A stretch of 64,000 nucleotides of DNA, taken from the NCBI GenBank assembly GCA_038380435.1, contig JAWZYU010000007.1, positions 25,275,001 to 25,339,000 of the forward strand, written 5' to 3'. Each line of letters starts with the position of its first letter. Positions within the stretch are counted from its first letter, which is position 1. The DNA comes from Ryuthela nishihirai (Eukaryota > Arthropoda > Arachnida > Araneae > Heptathelidae). A model generated the notes under the pieces. That model had not been told where the DNA came from and did not search any database. It saw nothing but the letters and a program-made list of their open reading frames with translations. Position numbers and translations under genes: made by a program. This document shows, one piece after another, positions 43,371 to 53,930 of this stretch.

Positions 43371-45010
43371 CAGTGTCTCGCAAACTGCGTGCCGGGCACA
43401 GTAGTGTGCCGCGAGAGATTCCAAGTGTGCCGCGAGAGATTTTCAAATTGACACTAGATATTCCAAAGATTTTATTTTGACTTGACTTGTATTATCAATT
43501 TTGTGTATTAAAAGTTTTTTCTCTGTTACCTGTCGACGTGCTTTACTAAAAATCTTTCAGATCTTATCAACTGGGATCTTGTAAGTATTTATCACGCTTT
43601 TTCCAAATTTTGGTATTAATTTTTGATTATTTCAAGCCATAGAATGGACAAACATTTAAAACAAACACCGAGTTATGAATTAAAGAACGAGAGCAAATCT
43701 TCAAGTAAAACCAGGCTGATGACTTCAACAAAGCGCAAATATAATGACGATTATATAGAGTATCGAAATTTTAAATAAAATGCATTTAACGAAACTTCAA
43801 TTTTTCTCTTTTTACTAACCATCAAAAATTCTTTTTTAGGTGTGCCGCGGGAAAAAAAAATTCGATTCAGTGTACCGCGGAAAAAAATTAGATTCAGTGT
43901 GCCATGGAAAAAAAGTAGATTCAGTGTGCCATGGAAAAAATTAGATTCAGTATGCCATGGAAAAAAATTCGATTCAGTGTGCCATGGAAAAAAATTCGAT
44001 TCAGTGTGCCATGGAAAAAAATTCGATTCAGTGTGCCATGGAAAAAAATTCGATTCAGTGTGCCATGGAAAAAAATTAGATTCAGTGTGCCATGGAAAAA
44101 AATTAGATTCAGTGTGCCATGGAAAAAAATTAGATTCAGTGTGCCACGGAAAAAAATTCGATTCAGTGTGCCATGGAAAAAAATTCGATTCAGTGTGCCA
44201 CGGAAAAAAATTCGATTCAGTGTGCCATGGAAAAAAAATTCGATTCAGTGTGCCACGGAAAAAAATTCGATTCAGTGTGCCATGGAAAAAAATTCGATTC
44301 AGTGTGCCATGGAAAAAAATTAGATTCAGTGTGCCATGGAAAAAAATTAGATTCAGTGTGCCATGGAAAAAATTATATTCAGTGTGCCATGGAAAAAAAT
44401 TAGATTCAGTGTGCCATGGAAAAAAATTAGATTCAGTGTGCCATGGAAAAAAATTAGATTCAGTGTGCCATAGAAAAAAATTAGATTCAGTGTGCGATGG
44501 AAAAAAATTAGATTCAGTGTGCCATGGAAAAAAGTTAGATTCAGCGTGCCATGGAAAAAAATTAGATTCAGTGTGCCATGGAAAAAAATTAGATTCAGCG
44601 TGCCATGGAAAAAAATTAGATTCAGTGTGCCATGGAAAAAAATTAGATTCAGCGTGCCATGGAAAAAAATTAGATTCAGTGTGCCATGGAAAAAAATTAG
44701 ATTCAGTGTGCCATGGAAAAAAATTAGATTCAGTGTGCCATGGAAAAAAATTAGATTCAGTGTGCCATGGAAAAAAATTAGATTCAGTGTGCCATAGAAA
44801 AAAATTAGATTCAGTGTGCCATGGAAAAAAATTAGATTCAGTGTGCCATGGAAAAAAATTAGATTCAGTGTGCCATGGAAAAAAATTAGATGCAGTGTGC
44901 CATGGAAAAAAATTAGATTCAGTGTGCCATGGAAAAAAATTAGATTCAGTGTGCCATGGAAAAAAATTAGATTCAGTGTGCCGCAGAGTAAAAAAGTTTG
45001 CGAGACACTG
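43371..45010. mobile_element. hAT MITE 'M', long form with tandem array
   Basis: Ends CAGTGTCTCGCAAACTGCG and AGTTTGCGAGACACTG; flanks ATCTAAAC (43363-43370) and TTCTAAAC (45011-45018), seven of eight identical. Same family as 40928-41417 in opposite orientation, but 1640 bp instead of 490 bp. The extra length is the array at 43841-44985. Confidence 0.95.
43841..44985 (+). repeat. 27-bp tandem array, about 42 units
   Basis: Each unit is CCATGG, about seven A, then TTAGATTCAGTGTG. Outer units read CCGCGG (left) or CCGCAGAG (right) where central units read CCATGG, with CCACGG intermediates near 44145, 44200 and 44255. TTCGATTC units cluster at 43965-44070 and 44155-44310. AGCGTGCC variants fall every second unit near 44543, 44597 and 44651. 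Because 27 is a multiple of three and the unit has no stop, all three forward frames stay open (the longest is 396 codons of a nine-residue repeat such as CHGKKLDSV). This is a repeat artefact, not a protein gene. Confidence 0.97.
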
Positions 45011-45696
45011 TTCTAAACTAAGCGTTTTATAAGAAAATGTAACGGAAGATAAATTAAAGATCTCGATTAAATCTATCTAAGTTTCGATTTTGAATAATGT
45101 TCGCTTTATACTTAAAGAGTTATGGACTTCGAATATTTAACAACAACAATGCTAGTCTTCGTAAAAATTTAAAAATATCGAAATTTCATTTACATTAACT
45201 TTTCAAATATATGTACATCTCTTATATTAAATGGTGTGAAATAATACTTCTTATTCAAGTTATAATTAACTTCTGAGTTGCATTCTAAACGTAAGGCATT
45301 GCTATTGTCAAACTCCCATAACTCTTTAAATATTAAGGAAATATGATTGAAATCGAGATTTAGATAGATTTGATTGAGATCTTTATCTTCCGTTACATTT
45401 TCTCATAAAACGTTTAATTTAGAATTATGGTGCTTCGAAATTAGCTTCTACTGACATAACATGGAGAGAGGCGGTCATAATTTAGAGAGAATTGAGTGTG
45501 TGTGTATATACAGGGTGTCTCAAAAATATAGGTACAAACTTTTAGGGGAGGTAGATAACATCTAAAGGAATGAGAATTACATAGGAACCCATAACCGGAA
45601 ACGTCACTGTAAGTCAATAAGCGGCGCTGTTCATCAGTGCCGTAGAGAGGAAATTTCGGATTTCCTCATTCGAGCGGTAGTCGGCTGACGAAGAGC

Positions 45697-46780
45697 ATGC
45701 AAAAGTATTCGAACAGGGAGCTGGCAGACATGCACTTAGCGTATGAAATAGCTGAGGGCAACGGACGAGCCGCTCAACGAATGTATCAAGAACGCTTCCC
45801 ACACAGACATGTACCGGGTCACCGTTTGTTTGCACGTGCGCATCAAAATTTGTGCGATTATGGGTCATTAAGAGGTAGCAGAACTGAGGGCAGGCAACGA
45901 TCGACGCGTACTCCCGCCATGGAAGAAAGTGTGTTTAATGCCGTGGAGACTAATCCTAGTACCAGCACACGTGCCATTGCCTCTGCCTTAGGAGTGTCTC
46001 GTTGCAGTGTACAGCGAGTTTTGCACGGCGAGTCCTTACACCCCTTTCATCTCCAAAGGGTTCAGTTACTTCTCCCTGCAGATCATCCTGCACATGTGCG
46101 TTTTGCGCAGTGGTATCTCCAAGAAAGTGCCCAAGATGTCACTTATGTTTTGTTACTGATGAAGCCAGTTTCATTCGGGATGGCGTATTCAATCAGCACA
46201 ATGCGCATTTGTGGGCTCACGAGAACCCCCACGGTGTGCACACCCATGCAGCACAATTATCGTTTCGCAGTAAATGTGTGGTCAGGTTTGGTCGGTGACT
46301 GCTTAGTCGGGCCATACCTTTTACCATCTCGCATGACCTCCGCGAAGTATCTGATCTTTCTGGAACAGGTTCTACCAGGCTTACTTGCCCATGTTGCAGC
46401 AAATGTGAGACGCAACTTGTGGTTTCAACATGATGGGGCGCCTCCCCATTATGGAAGGTGTGTTCGTGCGCATTTGAACATGTCTTTTGGGTAACGATGG
46501 ATTGGGCATGCTGGACCAGTTACCTGGCCCTCACGCTGACCTGATTTAACGAGCGTTGATTTCTTTCTGTGGTGGGTCCTCAAAGCTACTGTGTATGAAT
46601 TGCCTGTGGAGTGTGGCATGGATCTCGTGGCAAGGCTCGTCTGCGCTGCTGCTACTATCAAAGAAACTCCAGGTGTGTTCGACCGTATCCGGCAATCAAT
46701 GCTCCTTCGGTGTCACGCATGCATCGCGTCTCATGGTGGAAACTTCGAGCATCTGCTGTAACATTATGAAATGTATCATC
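45697..46780 (+). pseudogene. IS630/Tc1-mariner-type transposase, broken
   Basis: 265 codons open from the ATG at 45697. N-terminal DUF4817-like/HTH region (NRELADMHLAYEIAEGNGRA), second HTH (NPSTSTRAIASALGVSRCSV), then the catalytic core. The first aspartate block, VTDEASFIRDGVFNQHN, is now in another frame (46157-46210), between two compensating shifts near 46150 and 46255. The second block is LWFQHDGAPPHYG (46420). The third, LTSVDFFLWW (about 46548), follows a TGA and is out of frame. Residual C-terminal codons run to about 46780, with an AATAAA near 46810. The architecture matches a family common in ants and other arthropods. Nonfunctional. Confidence 0.88.
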
Positions 46781-46945
46781 TAGTACGCCATTTGTAATAA
46801 TTATGTCCAATAAATGTTTTCCCATTAATCACTGTCTTGTGTCCTTTCAGATCTTGTAAATCTGCTACCATTTTCCCATGACGTTTACGGTTATGGGTTC
46901 CTATGCAATTCTCATTCCTTTACATGTTTTCTACCTCCCCTAAAA

Positions 46946-48784
46946 ATAAGCGTGTAAAAGATCAGTTACCTGCTGATAAGAATCTTTGGCTTGATGGTTT
47001 GGCTGACAAAGCCGAGGAAGCAGTTAGACAGCACAACAGCAGAGAGTTGTACCAGATAGTTAACGTTTTGTGTGATAGAAAACGGACAGGTATACAGGGA
47101 TTGAAGGATAAACAAGGTAAGGTTATAGAAGGGGAGGATTCTGTCATGGCTAGGTGGGCTGAGCATTTCAGTGATGTTCTAAACAATGTAATTAGTTCTA
47201 CTCCCATTGTTTGCAATGATGATAGATGCATTGGTGGCTTTAATGTTGGCCCTATAACACAATCTGAAGTTATTTTGGCTGTTTCTAAACTTTAAACTGC
47301 ATTAATCCCCAGGGGTAGATGAAATTACTACCGAAATGCTTAGAGCTGGGAATGTTTCGGTTACCACTTGGATGACTGAAATTCTGAATATCTTTTATGA
47401 TAAAGGCATGGTTCCTAAGAATTTTACCAGAGCTATTGTTATCCCTATTTTCAAAAAAGGTGATCGCAGTTCTTGTGATAACTATAGGGGTATCAGCCTA
47501 CTCTCTGTTCCAGGTAAAGTTCTTTCCGTGATTGTGCTTAATAGAATTAAGAATCTGGTTGACAGTCAATTGCGTGATGAGCTATGTGGATTCAGAAGTG
47601 GTAGGGGATGTGTGGATCAACTATTTTCACTTAGGCAGATTCTTGAGAAATGTTTCGAGCGTCAGAAACCTTTGGTTGCTAGCTTTGTTGATTTCAAACA
47701 GGCTTTCGACTCTATTGATCGTCAAAATTTGTGGTTGATTGTGAAATCATATGGTATACCAGACAAGTTAGTTAACATAATGAAAGCTCTCTATAATAAC
47801 ACTGAGTCGTGTGTGAGAGTTGGTAAGGCTTGTAGCAATTGGTTTAGCATTACTTCTGGTGTTCGACAAGGATGCATTTTGTCTCCTTTTCTCTTTAGCT
47901 TGGTTATTGATTATGTTATGCGAAATTCACTTCAAGGGAAAGATTTTGGCCTTAAATGGGCTGGAGATACGAAAATTTCTGATTTAGATTATGCTGATGA
48001 TTTAGCCCTTTTAACAAATGATGTTGATGAGATGAACTCTTTCATTCGAGCTGTTGATGAGACTGGTAGTAGAGTAGGTTTGGTTATAAACAGAGAGAAA
48101 ATTAAAGTGATGAAAATTGGCCAGGCAGGCTGTGATTCAGTTCATCTGAATGGTTGCAGTCTTGAGCAGGTGTCACAGTTTAATTATCTTGGGAGCTATG
48201 TAACAGATAATGGTGATGTGCGGCATGAGATTAACAGACGAATAGGGATTGCTGCCGGGACTTTTAAGAATCTATGGAGAGTGTGGAGAAATAGGCGTAT
48301 ACATCTAAAAACTAAAATTAGACTGTATAATAGTTTGGTTCTTTCTAGGGTTAGTTATGGTAGTGAAACTTGGACACTTTGTAAACAAGATAACAGGAAA
48401 CTAGATGCTTTTGATTCCAGATGCTTATGCAGTATCTTGGGCATTAGGTGGTTCAACTTTGTAACTAATGATGAGGTTAGGCAAAGGAGTTTGCAACCTC
48501 CTTTAATCAGCATTTGTGTAGAGAGACTTCGTTGGTTTGGCCATGTTGCTCGTATGAATAATTATAGATTGGCGAATAGGGTTATGAACAGTGTGCTTAA
48601 AGGCCTCAGAAAGAAGGGGAGGCCTAAGATGCGGAGGGCAGACAATGTCAAACAGGACCTTGTTTAGAATTGGTTAGCAGTGGCCAGATGCAGTAGATGT
48701 AGCTCAGGATAGACTTGCTTGGAGAACTAAATTGCACGGTCTGGTTGGACCTCCGTAGCCCATGGCTGCTTGAGGATGATGATG
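46946..48784 (+). mobile_element. LINE-A, best copy, inserted in a transposon end
   Basis: 5'-truncated non-LTR element. It begins inside the linker before RT and ends CCCATGGCTGCTTGAGG plus (GAT)n. AAAA stands at both borders (46942-46945 and 48785-48788), the only possible TSD. The host is the right TIR of the IS630/mariner element. Confidence 0.95.
46960..48667 (+). pseudogene. LINE-A reverse transcriptase, nearly intact
   Basis: Reverse transcriptase of a non-LTR retrotransposon. Pre-RT linker (DKNLWLDGLADKAEEA, ARWAEHFSDVLN) in one frame to a stop near 47295; after a short shift the 443-codon frame from 47336 holds FKKGDRSSCDNYRGISLL, GFRSGRGCVDQ, FVDFKQAFDSIDR, GVRQGCILSPFLFSL, DLDYADDLALL (catalytic YADD, about 47990), GLVINREKIKVM and FNYLGSYV. 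The long C-terminal part has RVSYGSETWTL, LRWFGHVARM and RKKGRPKM. The C-terminal motifs and short tailed 3' end resemble the RTE-like group; clade needs a tree. The endonuclease is missing. The last codons shift at about 48665, so the natural stop is lost. Confidence 0.9.
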
Positions 48785-48819
48785 AAAAGTTTGTACCTAT
48801 ATTTTTGAGACACCCTGTA

Positions 48820-49325
48820 TATAACATTTTATTTCTTATTTTTCGTATATTATTAACAGGCTACTAAATTACTCTAATCGCAATACTATTTCAACTGATT
48901 ACACTAATCTAATTGTTCCACTCTGAATGATTTGGCCATTAGTTACTTGTGTTGAAAGGTTAAGCATAAATACATCCAGTCCCCGACTTTTAGAGAAGGT
49001 CTGGTTTTCGACTAACACGAGTTCTCCACTACTTTCACTATCGTTTAAACGAATTTTTATTATATTTATTATTTATACAGTATTTTTCTTATTGCATTTC
49101 CCACATAAGAAGACACTTTGGATGCTTTCCATGTCTGAACTATTTGACGTATCACTGCTCATAATTTAAGCACTTCAAAAAAAATTCTTTACAGTTACCT
49201 ATACAAATTAGTGTATTTAAACAAATATAACGCGTAATATGTTTGTAACCAATAAAGAACATTTGAATTGTAGCTGACCGATGACAGTGAACATAAATTC
49301 AAATCATTGCTGATTGAGAGAGGAA
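48820..49325. other. AT-rich spacer, no gene seen
   Basis: No conserved frame or repeat recognised. Confidence 0.45.
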
Positions 49326-49726
49326 TGTGTTGCTTAGTCGGCAGCTCGCCAGACTCTTAATATGCAGTTCTCAGCTTTGAGTCCCATCTGATCCAGAGTG
49401 GAGATTTGTCTCCTCAACCCCCCCCCCCCTTCACCCTGCTCTCGGTCAGTAGGGGATACCAATGGGTTTAGAAAGGCTGCAGTCCGCCATATGGGAAGTT
49501 AAGCAGTGGCCACATCTGTCGAAAAGCCATTATTCCTATTTCTCCTGTGCAGCTAAAGAACACGCTAGATGGTCTTGATGGGTGGGTACCATCTGTCTCC
49601 TAACGTATATTCAGTGGGTCTTCTTCTTTCAAACTTCTCTGAGTCATCGGGGTCCTTGTGACCTGGCAATTTAGTCCATTGTGTGCAAAAAAAGTGCCGA
49701 TCAGAGGTAAAATAATCTAACCCAAC
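49326..49726 (+). repeat. SINE-A, old and diverged
   Basis: Head GCTTAGTCGGCAGCTCGCC, decayed B box, C-run at 49420, then recognisable GGTCAGTAGGGGATACC and TAACCCAAC end. One of the most diverged copies here. Confidence 0.85.
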
Positions 49727-50178
49727 GCTCACATAGGGCTTAAAGAGGGGACCACTTTGACGTGGTGTAGGGGGCTTACGGTGCCTCTGTGAAGTAGGGT
49801 GGACTGGCGGTCCTCATGCGTGCAACCTGGCTGGAGATGTCGTGAACGGGAGGGTCTGTTGAAAGGACTTTGAGCACCCGATTAGGCAGACTCATCCTGG
49901 CATCTGAGAAGGGTTCGTTGCAAGCCCCGAAGTGGGTGGCAGCCTGTTCGCTGGGGGCCGTGAGTAGGCTCTGATGGTGAGGTAGAAGTTGAAGGCTTGC
50001 AACTGGGAGTGGGCACCCCGGTCGACGGGCTTATCGATGGACAAGCCAAACTAATAATCTCCACCCCAGGAGCTGAGACAATCTGGATTGCATATCCTTT
50101 TTTGTGGTTAACCAGGGAACAGATTAAATTTAGGTTTTGACCGATGGATGAGCTTTCCTTCTATAGGACTGTTCGCCC
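49727..50178. other. GC-rich block of unknown origin
   Basis: GACCACTTTGACGTGGTG starts a GC-rich stretch unlike the surrounding DNA. No convincing frame on either strand; probably a LINE UTR, but no partner copy is in the window. Confidence 0.4.
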
Positions 50179-50560
50179 TTAGGTAGTCGTGGGGCGAGCT
50201 GAATCTATATGGTGTTGTCTTGCCCTCGACCGTAGGTAGTGGAGATTATGGCATTCTCCCAACAGATGGTGTGCAGACATATGCTGCGGTACATCTGGGA
50301 CTTGCCATTTCTTAATGTATAATGTCCTATGCCTCCAATCATTCAGAATGCTCCTACAAAGCGATGGATCTGTGTATGTTGATTTGACATAATGTTGTTC
50401 CAGACCATCAAACTTCCACCACCATAGTGGTGTCGTTCTCTGATGATAACTAGGTTGGTAATCAGTTCCTTGCTCTCTCCATATCAAAACACGTCTCGAA
50501 TCTGTCTCAAGACTGATGCGTCGGTGAAGAGCACATGCACCTATTGATATAGGGTTCAGT
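50179..50560 (-). pseudogene. Tc1-like transposase remnant
   Basis: Minus strand: SRRVLIWREQGTDYQPSY (about 50500-50440), then in the next frame IIRERHHYGGGSLMVWNNI (50440-50385). WREQGT...YGGGS-MVW is the block that follows the first catalytic Asp in Tc1-type transposases. The Asp itself is damaged, and the sequence to either side is not clearly alignable. Only a fragment survives. Confidence 0.6.
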
Positions 50561-51270
50561 TACGATGTTATCTGCACCATGTTAGTCGGTCTCTACTGTG
50601 GAAGGAACTGATGGAGGGAGGGGATACAAATCGTCGGTTGTCTGCCATAAAGCCCTCTGATGAAACCTTCTGTTAACAGTTTGTCCCCAAAATTATCATT
50701 CCAGTTGTTGCAGAAAGCTGTAAAGAGATTTTCTGGCTAACATCGCCCAATGAAGTCGGGCTGTTAGTATTTGTCTGAACTTTTGTTAATCTTGGAAGAT
50801 CTTGCATACATCTGCAGCTAAAATCTCCTCTCTGCGGGAACCATCTCTAAGTCTTGAAAGCATTAATTGAAGACATCTACCCTGACACCATCTCATCGTC
50901 GTCTGTGTCTGCAGTGAGAGCACGATCTGTGCATTGGCATCACCCGAATAACTGGAGTGGCCATTCAGTAAATTTGCATGTCACTGCGTACAGAGTATGT
51001 AGCGATGTCTTTGAGTACGTTCTGAGGAACATGTGGCAAACCTTTAGCATTCTTCGTTCAATGACGAAAACGAAAGATTCCCCTTAGCCAGAATTCATTT
51101 CGTATGAAGGGTTCGCGAACAATCAAGACACCTGTACAGACAATGCTCTACATCATCTGAAACAGGACTACGTGGACTACTCCGACAGATGAAATGTTTC
51201 ACAAACAGTCCATTCACCTATATCACTACTATCTATCATCTGAACAGAGACTCAGTGTGTTTGTGTGTGT
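50561..51270. other. Unassigned sequence next to the Tc1 remnant
   Basis: May be further decayed transposon sequence. A 77-codon frame at 50854-51087 shows no known motif. Confidence 0.35.
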
Positions 51271-51655
51271 AGGGGGGGGGGGGGGGGGCGCTCAGTCAGT
51301 TGCGTACCAAGATCGTAATCAGCAGTTCCCAGGTTCGAATCCAAGTTGGGTCAGCCTTGAGATTCTCCCTGCCCTGCCTACGGTCAGCAGCGGACATTGA
51401 TGGGTTTTGAAAGGCCGCTGTACATCTCGGATGGGGCATTAAACCGTGACCCGTCTACGCCAGAGCCATAACCTGTGCACGTTAAAGATCACGCTGGATG
51501 GCCTTGATGGGAAGCTATCGTCTATCTCCCAACAGCTGTTCCAGTTGATCCCCTCCCCCAACCTTCTCTGAGCCTTCGAGGTCCTTGTGACCTGGCCATT
51601 TAGCCTATTGTGTGCGAAAAAGCGTCGCTCAGAAGTAAAACAAAACCAACCCAAC
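51271..51655 (+). repeat. SINE-A, diverged
   Basis: Starts after a G-run, with head GCGCTCAGTCAGTTGCGTAC and B box GGTTCGAATCCAAG; tail AAGTAAAACAAAACCAACCC. No clear TSD. Confidence 0.88.
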
Positions 51656-51780
51656 TATTGGACTATTCCTCCAACAGATAAACTAGTTCATGAACAAGTT
51701 CACCATATGTAATAGTTCGCACAAACATCTGTGCTCTTTAACAAGTGAATGGTTTGATAATGAGGTATTATGTACAAGTA

Positions 51781-52097
51781 GTGGACCCCCGATATAACGC
51801 GCATGTCGGGCGGGAAACAACACCCGCGTTATAAGGTGAACCGCATTATACCGACACAATAAATTTCACACGGTAAGGTTTTCTTTTACTCATCATGCAT
51901 ACAATAATTAAACACTATTCAAAATACATGCAGGAACTCAATACATACACAATTACTCAATACGCAGTAACAATAAAATGCGATACTCACTAACGCCGTA
52001 TGGACCTGTATAAACATGTTTGAACTTATCGCGAACATCGCCCGCGCTATAACCGAGTGCGCGGTATAGCGAGCAGCGCTATAACGAAGGTCCACTG
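51781..52097. mobile_element. Pogo/Tigger-type MITE, about 320 bp
   Basis: Left end GTGGACCCCCGATATAACGC and right-end complement CAGTGGACCTTCGTTATAGC are imperfect inverted repeats in pogo style. TA stands at both borders (51779-51780, 52098-52099). Inside are more copies of the GCGTTATA motif and no coding sequence. Confidence 0.8.
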
Positions 52098-52409
52098 TAT
52101 TTATCCCAAAAGTGATTTTTTTTTTTTAAATTTGGCACCGAAAAGTAAGATCGTACAAAAGCAAAAGTGAAGACGACTAACAGAAATGTAGCCAAGTAGT
52201 ATGAAATTCCACTGAATCCTTTATCTGCAATTTTAAAATATAAGGCAGAAATGTTTCTGGAGCAAGCAAATCGAAAGATATATCAAGAAAAATAGATTAG
52301 ATTGTCTTTTTACGCGGATGTTGAATAATCTTTTTTCGTGTGGTTTGTGGGAGCCAGAGCTCAAAATTTACTTCTAAAGCAATCCGCTGCTTCAATCCAA
52401 ACTCAGAAT

Positions 52410-52740
52410 TTAAAAGTAGTTTTAGGCTACGAGATCTTTTATCTGGGTATTGGACTGAAAAGTTGACAATGGCATATGTTGTAAAGACATTTCAGGGAAA
52501 GTTGGTGTAGCGGACACAACTACGGCAAAGGAATGGACATCAAGTATTGAGGGAATTAAGGAAGTTTACTTTTCATCGAACATTTACAATGCTAATGAAA
52601 TAGGACTCTTTATCAGATGCTACTATCAAAAACTTTGCATGTTAGATGTGAATGGCGAATGCAGGTAATCAGAATTGCATTTTTTTGAGTGATTGTAGCG
52701 ATAAACCATGAGTTGTTATTGTCCAAGAATCCTATTTATT
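52410..52740 (+). pseudogene. Second Tigger-type transposase fragment
   Basis: Plus-strand frame TTAKEWTSSIEGIKEVYFSS and NIYNANEIGLFIRCY (about 52516-52620) match the block around the first catalytic Asp of Tigger transposases (usually NADETGLFY). Here Asp is Asn and Thr is Ile, so it is catalytically dead. It lies 300 bp right of the pogo-type MITE and may be part of the same broken element. Confidence 0.6.
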
Positions 52741-52771
52741 GGTAAATACACCAAGCCAAGTTGTTTTAAGT

Positions 52772-53175
52772 AAGGTTGAGCTGTTTTACATCTGAGTGGC
52801 ACTATATTTGCATACAATGGACTAAATGTCCAGGTAACAAGGACCCCGAGAAGATTGGGAAGAATAAGACACTGGACAGCAGTTAGAAGACAGATGATAG
52901 CCTCCTTTCAAGGCCATCCATCCTGTTCTTTAACGTGCACAGGATATGGTTCTTCCTAACACGGGGAACCACGGCTTAACGTCTTTCTGATGGACGACGT
53001 CCTTTCCAAGCCTATCGGTCTTGTGACTGCTTTAGTCACAAGACCGATAGGTTCCCCCATTGTGACTGAGGGCAGGGTGAGGAGTCTTGCAGAGAGAGAT
53101 CTCAGCGCTCGTCCAGCTGGGATTCAAACCAGGGAACTGAAGATTTCGAGCCAGACGTGCTACTGACAGAGCCAC
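52772..53175 (-). repeat. SINE-A, diverged, with internal hairpin
   Basis: Old reverse copy (CTGTTTTACATCTGAGTGGC to AGAGCCACAT). It carries a perfect hairpin at 53011-53051 that no other copy has. Confidence 0.88.
53011..53051. repeat. Perfect hairpin, 18-bp arms
   Basis: CCTATCGGTCTTGTGACT, a 5-base loop GCTTT, then the exact complement. The CCTATCGGT part is native SINE-A sequence; the right arm is an extra inverted copy. Confidence 0.95.
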
Positions 53176-53356
53176 ATATGAAGCAGGGCATTGAACCACC
53201 AAATAATGGGTTCAGGTTCAGTTCGGGTTTCATGATTAAAAAATAGTTGTGTAAAATACATCCTATCGCCATAGCAATCCAATTCATCTGGAGAAATGTT
53301 GCAGAATATTTTATTAGCTTGACAAAATATTGCCTTTTAATTTTACATATTTCTTA

Positions 53357-53740
53357 TGGGGCGGGGGTGGCTCAGTCGGTAGCGTGCCAGGCTCGTAATC
53401 TGTAGTTCCCAGGTTCGAGTCCCAGCTGAGTCAGCGTTGAGATTTATCTCCGCAAAAATTCCCCGCCCTGTCCACGGTCAGTAGGGGACACCGATGGGCT
53501 TGGAAAGGCCGCCGTCCGTCGGATGGGACGTTAGGCCGTGGCCCCGTGTGCGGGAGAGCCATACCCTGTGCACGTTAAAGAACACGCTCGATGGTCTTGA
53601 CGGTAGGCTATCATCTGTCTCCCAACAGCTGTTCCAGTGGGTCCCCTCCCCCAATCTTCTCTGAGCCTTCGGGGTCCATGTGACCTGGCCATTTAGCCCA
53701 TGGTGTGCAAAAAAGTGCAGCTCAGAGGTAAAACAACCCA
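53357..53740 (+). repeat. SINE-A, full length, 12-bp TSD
   Basis: ACATATTTCTTA flanks it exactly at 53345-53356 and 53741-53752. Low divergence. Confidence 0.97.
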
Positions 53741-53930
53741 ACATATTTCTTAAGAAAGTGTAGAATTCAGTTAACGTTTTCCATTGAACATTTAATTAAT
53801 AATTAACTTCATAAATATGTAAGAAATGAAAAAATAATTTACATAATTTTATTGTTTTCATATAAATTGTTTTATAATTGAATTCAAACTCGAAACTTAA
53901 TTAATTTTATTTGTGTATAAATATTTTTAT

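Larger units (their letters stand above)
43277..45508. mobile_element. Foldback MITE with about 200-bp inverted arms, split by MITE 'M'
   Basis: The left arm is 43277-43370 plus 45019-45150; the right arm is about 45300-45508. Matching landmarks: CTAAATTATGACCACC against the complement of GGCGGTCATAATTTAG; CTCCATGTTATGT against ACATAACATGGAG; AAAATGTAACGGAAGATAAA against the complement at about 45383-45402. Outer ends are TATACACACA-like. No coding capacity. Tc1/mariner relationship is plausible from the ends but unproven. Confidence 0.8.
45511..48817 (+). mobile_element. IS630/Tc1-mariner-type transposon with long TIRs
   Basis: Left end CAGGGTGTCTCAAAAATATA at 45511, right end the complement at 48817, with TA at 45509-45510 and 48818-48819. 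TIRs extend about 95 bp (GGTACAAACTTTTAGGGGAGG and on). The right TIR is cut by a LINE-A (46946-48784): its inner part is 46879-46945 and its outer part 48785-48817. Without the LINE the element is about 1.5 kb. Confidence 0.93.

Noticed and set aside
43842..45032. 396-codon open frame of nine-residue repeats
   Set aside because: The 27-bp unit is a multiple of three and lacks stops in all forward frames, so long open frames are automatic. There is no start context, the ends lie in MITE termini, and two other frames are equally open.
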